From Muribacter muris (lineage in GTDB: Bacteria > Pseudomonadota > Gammaproteobacteria > Enterobacterales > Pasteurellaceae): a stretch of 64,000 nucleotides of DNA. The notes below the pieces were generated by a model, which worked only from the letters and a program-made list of their open reading frames with translations, was not told the DNA's origin and did no database searches. This document shows, in pieces, positions 18,640 to 28,550 of the stretch. The stretch is taken from the NCBI RefSeq assembly GCF_001038205.1, contig NZ_JWIZ01000003.1, forward strand, positions 1 through 64,000. The letters run 5' to 3'. A program made the translations under genes and the position numbers. Position 1 is the stretch's first letter. Every line of letters starts with the position of its first letter.

Positions 18640-21255
18640 TTAGAATAATTCTTTACCTTGAATTTGTAATACGCCCGGCGGCGGTAAGCCTAAGCGTTTA
18701 TTTAACGCATCGTTATTCGATTTTGGTGCTTCGATGGCTTTTTCGACGATAAAGCGTCTGGTCGGTTCGGTACCTTTGATAAAGTATTCGGTTAAGCCGT
18801 CGCCTAGAAAACCGCTGACGCTATCAATTTTGGCTTCCACAATATTTGCCGGTATGGCTTCATCTCGCAGGGCTTTATCGGCAAGTGCCACTTTCATATA
18901 GCGAACCCACGCCGGCATTGCGGTCTGTGCGCCCGCTTCGCCTCGCCCAAGCTCCCGTTTATTATCATCAAAACCGACATAGACGGTGGTTACGATATTC
19001 GCCCCAAAGCCGGCATACCACGTAATTTTGGCATTATTGGTCGTCCCTGTTTTGCCGCCGAGATCTTTCCGTTTGATCTCATTAGCAATACGCCAGCTAG
19101 TGCCTCGCCAACTTTTCCCTTTTTCTCCGGTAATCGCACTGGATAAGGCACTACGTATTAAAAAGGCAACTTCTCCGCTGATCACCCGCGGGGCATATTG
19201 AACTTCTTGGTTGCTGTGAGCGGATTCCGCCATTAGATTGGGCGCGTTTTCTTTATTGATGGTCGCAATTTCCAATTCCGGAATGACCTCATTTTCAGTT
19301 TCCTTCGCCGTGCTTGGATCAAGAACTTCGGCATCTGCCTCTACGCTTTTCTGTGTTTCGATTTTCACAAAATCGAAATAGGCGGGTTCTGGGTAAACAA
19401 CCGGCTTATCATCGCACGCAAAGCAGGCAATTTTCGGGTTTGCTTTAAAGAGTTCATTGCCCTGATTATCTAAAATGCGATCGATAATATAAGGCTCAAT
19501 CAAGTAGCCACCGTTATCAAACACCGCATAGCCCCTTGCCATTTCAAGCGGTGTAAAGGAGGCAGCGCCGAGGGCAAGGGCTTCGGTCGCTTGGTATTGT
19601 TCACGGTTAAAGCCGAAACGTTGCAGATAGTTGGCGACATAATCGACCCCTGCCATTTGCATTGTTCTTACCATTATCACGTTTTTGGATAAACCTAGCC
19701 CTACCCGTAAACGTAGCGGTGTGTCTGAATAGACATTCGGCGAGTTTTTCGGTGTCCACGGTTTTTGCCCGCGTTTTTTGATGGTTAATTGTTTATCGCT
19801 AATCGTCGTCGAGAGGCTTAACCCTTTGTTTAATGCCGCAGCGTAGATGAACGGTTTAATGGACGAACCGACTTGCACTAACGATTGAGTCGCACGGTTA
19901 AAGCGGCTCTGTTCAAAACTAAAACCGCCGACAATCGCCTCGATAGCGCCGTTATCGCTGTCGAGCGAGACTAAAGCGGAATTGACCTCCGGAATTTGCC
20001 CCAGCTCCCAATTTCCTTTGCTGTCTTGGCGCACCCAAATTTGTTCACCGACATTTAGCACATCTTTCACGATTGTTGGGGTTTTGCCCTGTGCGGAATC
20101 ATTGATGAATTTTCTTGCCCACTTCATTCCGGCAAATTTGAGTACGGCACGATCACCGTTAGGCAGCAAAATATCGGCTTTTTCCTTAGTAATGGCAAGG
20201 ACGGCTGCACCAGTAAACGGCTCGGAATAAGGCAGCTTACTTAGATGATCGATGATCTTTTCTTCATCCCACGCTTTTTCCTTTGGTTGCCATAATTTTT
20301 CAGCACCTCGCCAGCCGTGGCGGCGATCGTAATGAATTAAGTTATCACGCAGAGCGTCTTGTGCCGCTTTTTGATCGGCGGACAACACCGTGGCATAGAC
20401 TTTGAAGCCTTTATTGTAGGCGGCATCTTCGCCATAGCGTTTAACCATTTCCTGACGGATCATTTCCGTTACATAGTCGGCACGAAATTCAAGTGCCGAG
20501 CCGTAAAATTTTGCGATAACGGGTTCGGCTTTCGCTTGCTCAAATTGTGCTTTGGTAATTTTGCCGACCTCTAACATTCGCCCAAGCACAACATTACGGC
20601 GGTGTTCTGCCCGTTTAACCGAAAATAACGGGTTCATTGTTGAAGGCGCTTTCGGTAAACCGGCGATAATCGCCACTTCGGAAAGGGTTAGTTCATCAAG
20701 GCGTTTGCCAAAATAGGTTTTAGCGGCTGCGGCAACCCCGTAGGAACGGTAGCCGAGATAAATTTTGTTGAGGTAGAGTTCCAAAATCTCGTTTTTAGAG
20801 AGATTTTCTTCGATTTCAATCGCTAGAATAGCCTCTTTGAGTTTGCGTTCTATTTTTCTTTCCGGCGACAAAAAGAAGTTGCGGGCTAATTGTTGTGTGA
20901 TGGTGCTTGCCCCTTGGGTATCCCCTTGGGTTGAACGGATAATTGCCCGTAAGATCCCTTTGGGATCAATCCCTTTATGCTCGTAAAAACGGGTATCTTC
21001 GGTAGCAATAATCGCATCAATCAGTGCCTGTGGCACATCATCTAATTTGACTGGAATACGGCGTTGCTCGCCCACCTCGCCGATCAGTTTACCGTCTGCG
21101 GTAAAAATTTGCATTGGTTGCTGTAATTCAACGGTTTTCAAACTGCTGACATCGGGTAAATCCGCTTTAAGATGCATATAGAGTAATCCGCCGCCGATTG
21201 CAGCCACAATCAATAGCGTAAGTAAAGCACTAAATATTATTTTTACGATCTTCAT
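18640..21255 (-). CDS. mrcA: Penicillin-binding protein 1A
   Basis: PBP1a polymerises and cross-links peptidoglycan at the inner membrane. The 871-residue protein has one N-terminal membrane helix (residues ~5-28), the glycosyltransferase motifs ATEDTRFYEHKGID and GASTITQQLARN, and the transpeptidase motifs SSIKPF (active Ser), SKN and KTGTTN. It is divergent from comABCDE, an arrangement typical of Pasteurellaceae. No lipoprotein activator gene is next to it. Confidence 0.95.
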   Translation of the reverse strand: MKIVKIIFSALLTLLIVAAIGGGLLYMHLKADLPDVSSLKTVELQQPMQIFTADGKLIGEVGEQRRIPVKLDDVPQALIDAIIATEDTRFYEHKGIDPKGILRAIIRSTQGDTQGASTITQQLARNFFLSPERKIERKLKEAILAIEIEENLSKNEILELYLNKIYLGYRSYGVAAAAKTYFGKRLDELTLSEVAIIAGLPKAPSTMNPLFSVKRAEHRRNVVLGRMLEVGKITKAQFEQAKAEPVIAKFYGSALEFRADYVTEMIRQEMVKRYGEDAAYNKGFKVYATVLSADQKAAQDALRDNLIHYDRRHGWRGAEKLWQPKEKAWDEEKIIDHLSKLPYSEPFTGAAVLAITKEKADILLPNGDRAVLKFAGMKWARKFINDSAQGKTPTIVKDVLNVGEQIWVRQDSKGNWELGQIPEVNSALVSLDSDNGAIEAIVGGFSFEQSRFNRATQSLVQVGSSIKPFIYAAALNKGLSLSTTISDKQLTIKKRGQKPWTPKNSPNVYSDTPLRLRVGLGLSKNVIMVRTMQMAGVDYVANYLQRFGFNREQYQATEALALGAASFTPLEMARGYAVFDNGGYLIEPYIIDRILDNQGNELFKANPKIACFACDDKPVVYPEPAYFDFVKIETQKSVEADAEVLDPSTAKETENEVIPELEIATINKENAPNLMAESAHSNQEVQYAPRVISGEVAFLIRSALSSAITGEKGKSWRGTSWRIANEIKRKDLGGKTGTTNNAKITWYAGFGANIVTTVYVGFDDNKRELGRGEAGAQTAMPAWVRYMKVALADKALRDEAIPANIVEAKIDSVSGFLGDGLTEYFIKGTEPTRRFIVEKAIEAPKSNNDALNKRLGLPPPGVLQIQGKELF

Positions 21256-21314
21256 CGAAAAATTCTCTTTTACTAAATGACGACATTAACATTTGAAACC
21301 AAAATAGCTTCAAC

Positions 21315-21336
21315 GTTCGTGATATAACGCTCAATT
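21315..21336 (+). promoter_or_regulatory. Weak CRP/CRP-S-like candidate upstream of comA
   Basis: CGTGA-TATAAC-GCTCA at 21318-21333 resembles a CRP half-site pair (seven of ten core bases) and lies ~59 nt before the comA start. In Haemophilus influenzae the com operon depends on CRP and Sxy at CRP-S sites. The match is weak and I cannot exclude chance. Confidence 0.3.
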
Positions 21337-21391
21337 ATAAGCGAAAAAAATAATTTGATCTCCTTAAATATGAAATAGGTAGAGCATTACC

Positions 21392-22075
21392 GTGAAAATA
21401 TGGCAGAAGAAACGCTTTTTTCCGATCGTAGGAATAAGTGAGAATAACAATTATCTTTGTTGTGTCTCATTCAAAAATAATCAACCGCAGGTGCATTGGC
21501 TGGCTAAGTCGGCTTCAATACCATCGCTTTTTGAGATAATTCAGACGGCATTTGGATTATCGGCATTTCGTTTAGTCTATGCGACCCCCTATCCGTTTAT
21601 TTGGCGGAAATATCTGTTTTTTCCGGCACACTATTCCCAAAAAATGATTTATCGGCAGATAGTGCATTACTTTAATCAAACATTACCGCTAGGTTTGGAG
21701 AATGTTTATTTTGATTATCAAATTAAACCTTTTTCGGAGAATGATGCTATCCGGGTTATTTTGTATGCAATTAAGAAAACGTATGTTGATGAAATAGTAT
21801 TGAATGATAAACAGGTTTTAGATTGTGAATTATTCTGTTTTATTCGAGGATTGCATTATCTAAATAATGATCCTTTAGACGATATTTCAGCATATTGCTA
21901 TCCAATACAAGGACGTTATATTCATTTTAAATTTGATGAATTAAAGGTTTATCAAAATTTGCCGGAAAATATAACGGTTTATCCAATGGAAAACGTAGCG
22001 TTTACAGAGGATATTCTTGAACCTACGCTTTATCTGAAAGCATTAGGAGCATCTTTATGGACTGGCAGGGCATAA
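21392..22075 (+). CDS. comA: Competence/type IV pilus protein ComA (PilM-like)
   Basis: This 227-residue protein is the first gene of a five-gene operon matching the Haemophilus comABCDE (pilMNOPQ-like) locus needed for DNA uptake. It should be the cytoplasmic actin-like PilM component that docks to PilN. Sequence signatures are weak and the assignment leans on gene order before a clear secretin gene. The start is GTG at 21392. It overlaps comB by 19 nt. Codon use here is AT-richer than in the flanking housekeeping genes. Confidence 0.82.
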   Translation: MKIWQKKRFFPIVGISENNNYLCCVSFKNNQPQVHWLAKSASIPSLFEIIQTAFGLSAFRLVYATPYPFIWRKYLFFPAHYSQKMIYRQIVHYFNQTLPLGLENVYFDYQIKPFSENDAIRVILYAIKKTYVDEIVLNDKQVLDCELFCFIRGLHYLNNDPLDDISAYCYPIQGRYIHFKFDELKVYQNLPENITVYPMENVAFTEDILEPTLYLKALGASLWTGRA

Positions 22076-22590
22076 ATTTAACCTCGTATCACCAACAAAA
22101 ATGGCTGGAAAAAAGTGTAAAACACCTTATTTTTATAGTGATATGTTTTATATTGGCTATCTTAGTTGCGTTCAGTTTATGGTTTTTTGCCCAAAAAATA
22201 AGTAAAAATAACCAATCGTTAAATCAACAAAATAAACAGATAAAGCAAGATATCCAACAGATAGAAAAGAAAATAACCGAACTTCAACAACAAGCTAAAG
22301 TAAAGCACTCTTCTGAAAAGTTAGCGAAAGCACATATTATCTTTTTATTGGATTATATTCATAACCTTAACGTACAGGGTGGGATAGAGCTTATTCAACT
22401 TTATATAGAGACATTGCCCAAATTAAAACTCGTCGGAAAGTTAACGCACCAGAATCAGTTTGAGCAGCTTGAAAAGCAGTTAAAAAATATACCCTATACT
22501 TACCAACTTGATCATTTTCAAACTAATGAAATGGGTGAGATTGAATTTGGCTTGACTATTTCTTTAGCGAGTGAAAAAGATGAAAACTAA
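22057..22590 (+). CDS. comB: Competence protein ComB (PilN-like)
   Basis: This 177-residue protein has one membrane helix (about residues 23-46) and then a glutamine/lysine-rich coiled coil, the architecture of PilN. It would sit in the inner membrane between ComA and the periplasmic ComC/ComD. It overlaps comA by 19 nt and comC by 20 nt. Confidence 0.8.
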   Translation: MDWQGINLTSYHQQKWLEKSVKHLIFIVICFILAILVAFSLWFFAQKISKNNQSLNQQNKQIKQDIQQIEKKITELQQQAKVKHSSEKLAKAHIIFLLDYIHNLNVQGGIELIQLYIETLPKLKLVGKLTHQNQFEQLEKQLKNIPYTYQLDHFQTNEMGEIEFGLTISLASEKDEN

Positions 22591-23098
22591 ACTTGCCAAA
22601 TATTATATTTACCCGAATAGTTATATTTATCAGCTACTAGATTATCTAAATCAATCTTGGTGGAAAATAGGAATTGCTATCATTGTGATGATTGTCGGGT
22701 ATCCGGCTTTCTATTATGTTTCTCACTATTATCAATATCGGCTGCTAGAGGTCGATATGCCTATGTTATCGGAGAAAAAGACGCAGCAATCCGCATTGCT
22801 CTCGGCAATGCAAAAACGCCAACGTGAGCTCACTGAAAAAGATGCGAATTTGGCGGAGATTACTCAGCAAATTAAATCTGTTTTAACCGAGAATAGTGCA
22901 GAAGTGGAAAGTATTCAGTGGCAATTTTTAGATGAAAAATATATCTATATAACGGCTAATCAACAAGCTGATGAATTGCTGAATATTATTCATCTCTTTA
23001 ATCAAATTGATCGTTTAAAGTTTAAAGAGGTAAGCCTTGTAAAATTACATAGAAATAAATTAGTTCAATTAAATGCTACTCTTGTGTTAAATGAATAA
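22571..23098 (+). CDS. comC: Competence protein ComC (PilO-like)
   Basis: This 175-residue protein has one membrane helix (about residues 32-52), a following charged coiled-coil segment and a small C-terminal domain, as in PilO. It is expected to pair with ComB in the inner-membrane alignment complex. Direct sequence signatures are few, so position in the operon carries the call. Confidence 0.78.
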   Translation: MKKMKTKLAKYYIYPNSYIYQLLDYLNQSWWKIGIAIIVMIVGYPAFYYVSHYYQYRLLEVDMPMLSEKKTQQSALLSAMQKRQRELTEKDANLAEITQQIKSVLTENSAEVESIQWQFLDEKYIYITANQQADELLNIIHLFNQIDRLKFKEVSLVKLHRNKLVQLNATLVLNE

Positions 23099-23106
23099 AG
23101 GAAATA

Positions 23107-23508
23107 ATGATGAAAAGAATAACTATCCTATTATTGTTCTGTTCGCTGTGTGTATTAGCTGATCCCTTTTATGTGGAAGAAAAAGTGCCGCAAGCGGCTA
23201 GTTACGAGCAGAATTTTGCAAATAAGCAGCAGAAATCAACCGCTTGTCGCCCGAAGGGGCAATTTGAAGAGCTAATGATCGATGTTGATTTTGATACATT
23301 GAGATTAGTTGGGCTTATAAAACTGTCGGAATATTATAAAGCATTATTTGTCGACTCGGAACGTAAATTATATGATTTTAGCGAAAATCAATATCTTACT
23401 TTATCTGATATACAAATTAAACATATTGATTTAAAACAGATAAGTTATATTGATTGGAAAAAAAGCGAGGATTGCCAAAAACCGCTAATAAAAACAATCA
23501 AACTTTAG
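23107..23508 (+). CDS. comD: Competence protein ComD (PilP-like)
   Basis: This 133-residue exported protein has a signal peptide (about residues 1-18, ending VLA) and a short conserved segment LRLVGLIKLSEYYKALFVDSE, typical of PilP-like proteins that link the inner-membrane complex to the secretin. No lipobox cysteine is apparent at a standard site, although a Cys lies at 15. The comE start lies 8 nt after its stop. Confidence 0.78.
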   Translation: MMKRITILLLFCSLCVLADPFYVEEKVPQAASYEQNFANKQQKSTACRPKGQFEELMIDVDFDTLRLVGLIKLSEYYKALFVDSERKLYDFSENQYLTLSDIQIKHIDLKQISYIDWKKSEDCQKPLIKTIKL

Positions 23509-23516
23509 GAGGAAAT

Positions 23517-24809
23517 ATGCGTTATATTTTTTCAATGATATGTTTCATATCATTATCTGTTTTAGGTAATTCAATTTCAATTTCCTTAAAAAATGCGCCA
23601 ACGGCAGAGATTATCAGTTATTTAGCCGAAGAAAACGATAAAAATATCGTACTGGTTGATGATATTCAGCCGACAAAAAGCCTCAGAATTGAAAATAGCT
23701 CTTTTGATGAAATTATTCATAGCCTTGCCAACATTCATCAATTAAATGTTAAACAAGACAATCATATTTATTATATTCGTGAAAAGACAGAAACCCCGAT
23801 TAAAACGCAAGCACTTAATCAGAGTACGCTACCGAAGCCGGCTAAATTGATCACAAAAACCGTTAAATTACATTATTCAAAAGCCTCCGAGGTGATTGAA
23901 TCTTTAACGAAAGGGCAAGGTAATCTGCTGTCGGAGAATGGTTATCTTCATTTTGATGATCGCAGTAATCGCTTAATTATTAAAGATAATCCGCAATCGG
24001 TAAATTATTTCCTTGAATTGATTAAGAAAATTGATCAGCCAACGGAGCAAATTGCGATTGAGGCACGGATTGTAACAATCAGTAGCGAACACCTAAAGGC
24101 ATTAGGCGTGCGTTGGGGTGTTTTTTCACCTTCGGCGGATTATCATAAGTTTTCGGGTTCATTGGAAGCAAAAGGGGCGAATCTACCGCAGTTAAATGTG
24201 AATTTTCCGGTGATAAACGGTGCATCGGCGGCGTTGCAGATTGCTTCCATCAATAGCCGGGTACTTGATTTGGAATTAACCGCATTAGAGCGGGAAAATA
24301 GTGTGGAAATTATTGCCAGCCCGCGTTTGCTGACGACCGATAAAAAGAGTGCCAGTATCAAGCAGGGGGCGGAAATTCCCTATGCGATTTACGATAGAAA
24401 AGCCGATATGAAAAATATTCAATTTAAAGAGGCGGTATTAGGCTTAGAGGTTGTTCCGCATATTTCAAAGGATCATCAAATTCTATTGGATCTTGTCGTA
24501 ACACAAAATGCCCCTCACGATCGCAGCGGTGCAAGTGAGTTGATTGCGATAGACAAACAGGAACTCAAAACACAGGTTTTTGCAAAACACGGTGAAACGA
24601 TCGTATTAGGTGGCATTTTCCAACATTTAACCGCAAAAGGAGAGGATAAAGTGCCTCTATTGGGCAGTATTCCGGTTTTAAAACATCTGTTCAGTCAAAG
24701 TCGGGATAAAATTTCCAAACGGGAATTAGTGATTTTCGTTACCCCTTATATTATTAGGCAGCCGCCTGTTGTTGCCACAAAAATTGACAAGAAATCCAAG
24801 CAAAAATAG
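23517..24809 (+). CDS. comE: Competence secretin ComE (PilQ-like)
   Basis: This 430-residue outer-membrane secretin forms the channel for type IV pili and incoming DNA. It has a signal peptide (about 1-19), N-terminal secretin/TonB-short N domains, and the secretin core ending VPLLGSIPVLKHLFSQ...RELVIFVTPYII. The start ATG at 23517 follows AGGAGGAAAT; the frame from 23454 overlaps comD and lacks a signal peptide. It ends the operon. nusB follows 53 nt downstream. Confidence 0.9.
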   Translation: MRYIFSMICFISLSVLGNSISISLKNAPTAEIISYLAEENDKNIVLVDDIQPTKSLRIENSSFDEIIHSLANIHQLNVKQDNHIYYIREKTETPIKTQALNQSTLPKPAKLITKTVKLHYSKASEVIESLTKGQGNLLSENGYLHFDDRSNRLIIKDNPQSVNYFLELIKKIDQPTEQIAIEARIVTISSEHLKALGVRWGVFSPSADYHKFSGSLEAKGANLPQLNVNFPVINGASAALQIASINSRVLDLELTALERENSVEIIASPRLLTTDKKSASIKQGAEIPYAIYDRKADMKNIQFKEAVLGLEVVPHISKDHQILLDLVVTQNAPHDRSGASELIAIDKQELKTQVFAKHGETIVLGGIFQHLTAKGEDKVPLLGSIPVLKHLFSQSRDKISKRELVIFVTPYIIRQPPVVATKIDKKSKQK

Positions 24810-24862
24810 GGGGATTATGCTAAAATCTGTTCCCGTTTTTTAAGAGAATTTATAAAGGTTGT

Positions 24863-25297
24863 ATGGAATTAAAAATATCTCCCCGCCGCCGGGCAAGAGA
24901 ATGTGCGGTGCAAGCATTATATTCTTGGCATATTTCACAAAACAGTGTAGAACAAGTTGAATTGGCTTTTATCACAGAGACTTTTGTTACAGAGCAGGAT
25001 ATGAAAGGTGTTGACGTGCCTTATTTTCGCCGTTTATTAAGAGGGGCGATCGAAAATATTGAGGCGGTGGATGAATCGCTCCGAGCTTGTTTGGATCGTG
25101 CGGAGAATGAGGTCGATCCGATTGAGCGTTCAATTTTGCGATTATCTGCCTACGAGCTTCAATTTGAGTTGGATGTGCCTTATAAAGTGGCGATCAATGA
25201 GGGAATTGAAGTCGCCAAAGTGTTTGGCTCCGATGACAGCCACAAATATATTAACGGTGTACTCGATAAACTTGCACCAAAACTTCAGCGTAAATAA
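24863..25297 (+). CDS. nusB: Transcription antitermination factor NusB
   Basis: NusB binds boxA RNA with NusE in rRNA antitermination. The 144-residue all-helical protein starts with [18 protein letters not shown] and contains [14 protein letters not shown] and [27 protein letters not shown], which are canonical. It begins nusB-thiL-pgpA, a conserved gamma-proteobacterial cluster. Confidence 0.97.
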   Translation: MELKISPRRRARECAVQALYSWHISQNSVEQVELAFITETFVTEQDMKGVDVPYFRRLLRGAIENIEAVDESLRACLDRAENEVDPIERSILRLSAYELQFELDVPYKVAINEGIEVAKVFGSDDSHKYINGVLDKLAPKLQRK

Positions 25298-25307
25298 TTG
25301 AGCGGAA

Positions 25308-26279
25308 ATGGGCGAGTTTGATCTGATTAAGCGTTATTTTCAGCGGGAAAATAGCACGGCGCATAACGGTGTTATTCTCTCAATCGGTGATGATTGTGCC
25401 TTAACACAATTATCGCCTGAGCAGCAACTCGCCGTAACAACGGATACGTTGGTTTGCGGTACTCACTTTCTACCCACAATTTCCCCGGAGGATTTAGCAT
25501 ATAAATCCGTTGCGGTAAATCTCAGTGATTTGGCGGCAATGGGGGCAACGCCTCGTTGGGTTTCTCTTGCTTTAACCTTGCCGGAGGTTGATCACTGCTG
25601 GTTGCAGGCTTTTAGTCGTAGCTTATTTGATATTTTAGATCGCTATAATGTCAGTTTAATCGGTGGCGATACGACAAAAGGCAGCTTATCTATTACATTA
25701 ACGGCGCAGGGGGCATTACCTCAGGGACAAGGTTTATTTAGGCATCAAGCTGACATAGGCGACTGGATTTTCGTTTCCGGTTGTTTAGGCGACAGTGCGG
25801 CAGGCTTGGCATTACTGTTAAATCCGCTACATTTGCCGTTTAATGCCTCTCAAGCGTATTGTGTTGAACGGCATCTGCGCCCTACGCCGAGAGTCGAACT
25901 TGGGCAAATGTTGAGGGCATTTTCCCGTTGTGCGATTGATATTTCCGATGGCTTATTAGCGGATTTAGGGCATATTCTCAAACGTAGCCGGTGCGGGGCG
26001 CAGCTCTATCTTGAAAATCTGCCACTCTCTGAACCGTTGCGAGCAAATTATTCCCTTGCCCAAGCTGAAAAATGGGCGCTGACGGGCGGTGAAGATTATG
26101 AACTCTGCTTTACCGTTGCCGAACAATACCGAGATGAGATGGAAAAAACGGCACAAGCATTAGGGCTTTCTTGCCATTGTATCGGGCGAATTGTGCCGCT
26201 TGAACAGGGTTTAACGTTATGGCGAGAGGGACAAGAATGTCCGCTTCCTACGCATATTGGCTTTGACCACTTCAAATAA
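25308..26279 (+). CDS. thiL: Thiamine-monophosphate kinase
   Basis: ThiL phosphorylates thiamine phosphate to the active cofactor thiamine diphosphate. The 323-residue protein has GEFDLI at the N terminus, IGDDCAL, TTDTLV, and the AIDISDGL and LTGGEDYEL motifs of the PurM/ThiL superfamily. It lies between nusB and pgpA. With thiK at 0.9 kb it provides a thiamine salvage-to-cofactor route. Confidence 0.96.
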   Translation: MGEFDLIKRYFQRENSTAHNGVILSIGDDCALTQLSPEQQLAVTTDTLVCGTHFLPTISPEDLAYKSVAVNLSDLAAMGATPRWVSLALTLPEVDHCWLQAFSRSLFDILDRYNVSLIGGDTTKGSLSITLTAQGALPQGQGLFRHQADIGDWIFVSGCLGDSAAGLALLLNPLHLPFNASQAYCVERHLRPTPRVELGQMLRAFSRCAIDISDGLLADLGHILKRSRCGAQLYLENLPLSEPLRANYSLAQAEKWALTGGEDYELCFTVAEQYRDEMEKTAQALGLSCHCIGRIVPLEQGLTLWREGQECPLPTHIGFDHFK

Positions 26280-26280
26280 A

Positions 26281-26751
26281 ATGAAACCGAATTTAAAAAA
26301 TCCGATTCACGTCATCGCCTTAGGCTTTGGCTCCGGCTTAATTAAACCAGCACCGGGGACGTGGGGCAGTCTAATGGGTTTGTTTGTTGCAATTTTTTTG
26401 TGGCAACTGACCGCTTGTCAGACCATTTTTATATTATTAACGGTGCTAGGCTTTCTTGGCGGTTGTTATATCTGCCAAAAAACCAGCGAGGATCTTGGCG
26501 TACACGATGACGGGCGAATTGTATGGGACGAAATGGTTGCGATATTTATGATATTCTCATTCTTGCCCGAATATAACTGGCTTTACTACGCACTGACCTT
26601 TGTTATTTTCCGATTTTTTGATATTTTGAAGCCGTATCCAATCCGTTTGTTTGATCAAAAACTCATGAGCGGTTTAGGCATAATGGTTGATGATATTCTG
26701 GCAGCGGTTTACTCGCTGTGTGCCCTTTATCTAATCTATTGGAGTCTCTAA
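26281..26751 (+). CDS. pgpA: Phosphatidylglycerophosphatase A
   Basis: PgpA dephosphorylates phosphatidylglycerophosphate in the inner membrane to make phosphatidylglycerol. The 156-residue protein has GFGSGLIKPAPGTWGS near the N terminus, VHDDGRIVWDE, and several hydrophobic helices. I chose ATG at 26281, one base after the thiL stop. A TTG at 26257 inside thiL would add eight residues. Its stop overlaps the next gene as TAATG. Confidence 0.93.
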   Translation: MKPNLKNPIHVIALGFGSGLIKPAPGTWGSLMGLFVAIFLWQLTACQTIFILLTVLGFLGGCYICQKTSEDLGVHDDGRIVWDEMVAIFMIFSFLPEYNWLYYALTFVIFRFFDILKPYPIRLFDQKLMSGLGIMVDDILAAVYSLCALYLIYWSL

Positions 26752-27374
26752 TGTGGACGATCTTTGTTGTACAATTAGTCGGGTTGATCAGTCCCGGCCC
26801 TGATTTTTTCTATGTTAGCCGTCAGGCAATGAGTCGTTCTCGCCGTAGTGCCATATTGGCGACAATCGGCATAACCTTCGGTGTCGGGTTTTGGGCGTTG
26901 ATTGTACTGTTCGGCTTGGCGGTTTTAAATCGTCTTTTACCGAATTTTCAGCAGATTCTAATGCTAATTGGCGGCAGCTATTTGGCATATAGCGGGCTGA
27001 AAATGGTGCAAATTACCCAAAATGCGGCGTTGGCACAGGCGGAAGAAGTTAAACAGAGCCGATCTGCTTGGCAAGAGATTCTCGGCGGGTTATTGATCAA
27101 TCTTTCCAATCCGAAAATCGTTGTCTTTTTCAGTAGCGTGCTTGCCGGTTATGTGTCTAATCTTGATGGCTTAAGCGATATTTTGTGGGTTCTACTAATG
27201 TTGACGGGCAGTGCCTTAATCTATTTTTGGCTGGTCGCCCTGCTGTTTTCTCATCGTAAAATTCGTCAATTTTATGCGAAATATAATCGCTATTTGGATA
27301 ATTTTGCCGGTGTCATCTTTATCTTATTTGGCATCAGCTTGGTATATGAAGGGCTATCGGTGCTACTCGGTTAA
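26751..27374 (+). CDS. LysE/RhtB-family amino-acid exporter
   Basis: This is a 207-residue inner-membrane protein with about six helices. The N-terminal GLISPGPDFFYVSRQAM is the LysE/RhtB signature. Such proteins export amino acids such as lysine, threonine or homoserine. Substrate is not inferable. ATG at 26751 overlaps the pgpA stop, so the gene is coupled to pgpA. A bidirectional terminator follows. Confidence 0.88.
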   Translation: MWTIFVVQLVGLISPGPDFFYVSRQAMSRSRRSAILATIGITFGVGFWALIVLFGLAVLNRLLPNFQQILMLIGGSYLAYSGLKMVQITQNAALAQAEEVKQSRSAWQEILGGLLINLSNPKIVVFFSSVLAGYVSNLDGLSDILWVLLMLTGSALIYFWLVALLFSHRKIRQFYAKYNRYLDNFAGVIFILFGISLVYEGLSVLLG

Positions 27375-27377
27375 ACA

Positions 27378-27403
27378 AAAAGGCTACTTTAGGTAGCCTT
27401 TTT
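27378..27403. terminator. Bidirectional terminator between the LysE-family gene and rnt
   Basis: The stem GGCTAC/GTAGCC with loop TTTAG is flanked by A5 and T5, so it can serve both the plus-strand exporter and the minus-strand rnt gene. Confidence 0.85.
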
Positions 27404-27433
27404 GCAAATATGAGGGTAAAAACGACCGCTTGT

Positions 27434-28084
27434 TTAATTGTTGGCGGCGGGCGGAAAGCCGCCGAGATCTTTCAAACGATTGACCATTGTGCAAAACAGT
27501 TCGGCAGTGCGTTCGGTATCGTATAAGGCAGAATGTGCTTGTTTGCCGTCAAAGCTGATGTTCGCCGCTTGGCAGGCTTTGACTAAAACCGTTTGCCCGT
27601 ACATAAAACCGGCTAAGGTTGCGGTATCAAACATTGCGAAAGGGTGAAAAGGATCTCGCTTGGCGTTAATGCGTTTTGCCGTCGCCTGTAAAAAGGCTTG
27701 GTCAAAAGTGGCATTATGCGCCACAATCACAGCCCGCTGGCAGCCGTTGTCTCTCACCGCTTTTCGCACCATTTTAAACATTTCTGTGATCGCAATCGTT
27801 TCCGGTATCGCACCACGCAGTGGATTATCAATGTCAATACCATTAACTTTAAGAGAATCGGGGTTGATATTTGCCCCTTCAAAAGGCTGAACGTGGCAGT
27901 GGTATTGCTGATCCAACAGAAGATAACCCTGTTCGTCCATTTTGAGTGTTATCGCCGCTATTTCCAGTAACGCATCGGTTTGTGCATTTAGTCCTGCCGT
28001 TTCCACATCAATTACCACCGGCAGATAGCCGCGGAAGCGGTGTTTCATTAAATTATAGTTAATCGGTTCGGATAAGGTTGTCAT
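27434..28084 (-). CDS. rnt: Ribonuclease T
   Basis: RNase T trims the 3' ends of tRNA and other stable RNAs. The 216-residue protein is a DEDD exonuclease: VIDVETAG near residue 20 (Asp and Glu), the VAHNATFD motif in the middle, and [14 protein letters not shown] near the C terminus. It is monocistronic or paired with nothing obvious; gloA lies 58 nt upstream on the same strand. Confidence 0.95.
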   Translation of the reverse strand: MTTLSEPINYNLMKHRFRGYLPVVIDVETAGLNAQTDALLEIAAITLKMDEQGYLLLDQQYHCHVQPFEGANINPDSLKVNGIDIDNPLRGAIPETIAITEMFKMVRKAVRDNGCQRAVIVAHNATFDQAFLQATAKRINAKRDPFHPFAMFDTATLAGFMYGQTVLVKACQAANISFDGKQAHSALYDTERTAELFCTMVNRLKDLGGFPPAANN

Positions 28085-28142
28085 TCTAAGTTATCAATAA
28101 AAGGGCGGGCGAGTTGTTAACGCCCGCAAATTAAAGGGAAGA

Positions 28143-28550
28143 TCAATGACCGAGGGCTTTTTGAGCGTCTTTATTCTCAATAAATTCGATTTTGTAGCCG
28201 TCCGGATCTTCAACGAAAGCGATCACCGTTTTACCGCCCAATACCGGCCCCGGCTCACGGGTAATTTTACCACCCGCTTGACGCACTGCTTCAACCGTGG
28301 CATAAATATCATCGACACCTAAGGCAATATGCCCGTAGGCTGTACCTAACTCGTAGCTCTCAACCCCCCAGTTATAAGTCAGCTCAATGACTGCACTTTC
28401 ACTTTCATCGGCGTAACCTAAGAAAGCAAGGGTGTATTTATATTCCGGATTTTCACTGGTACGCAGTAATTTCATTCCCAAGACTTCGGTATAGAATTGA
28501 ATGGCTCGCTCCAAGTTACCGACACGCAACATTGTGTGCAAAATTCGCAT
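28143..28550 (-). CDS. gloA: Glyoxalase I (lactoylglutathione lyase)
   Basis: GloA converts the methylglyoxal-glutathione hemithioacetal to S-lactoylglutathione. The 135-residue protein matches the Ni-dependent bacterial type: [20 protein letters not shown] at the N terminus (His5 ligand), the central GHIALGVDD (His ligand), and a C-terminal glutamate in YKIEFIE. The start ATG at 28550 is standard. Confidence 0.96.
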   Translation of the reverse strand: MRILHTMLRVGNLERAIQFYTEVLGMKLLRTSENPEYKYTLAFLGYADESESAVIELTYNWGVESYELGTAYGHIALGVDDIYATVEAVRQAGGKITREPGPVLGGKTVIAFVEDPDGYKIEFIENKDAQKALGH

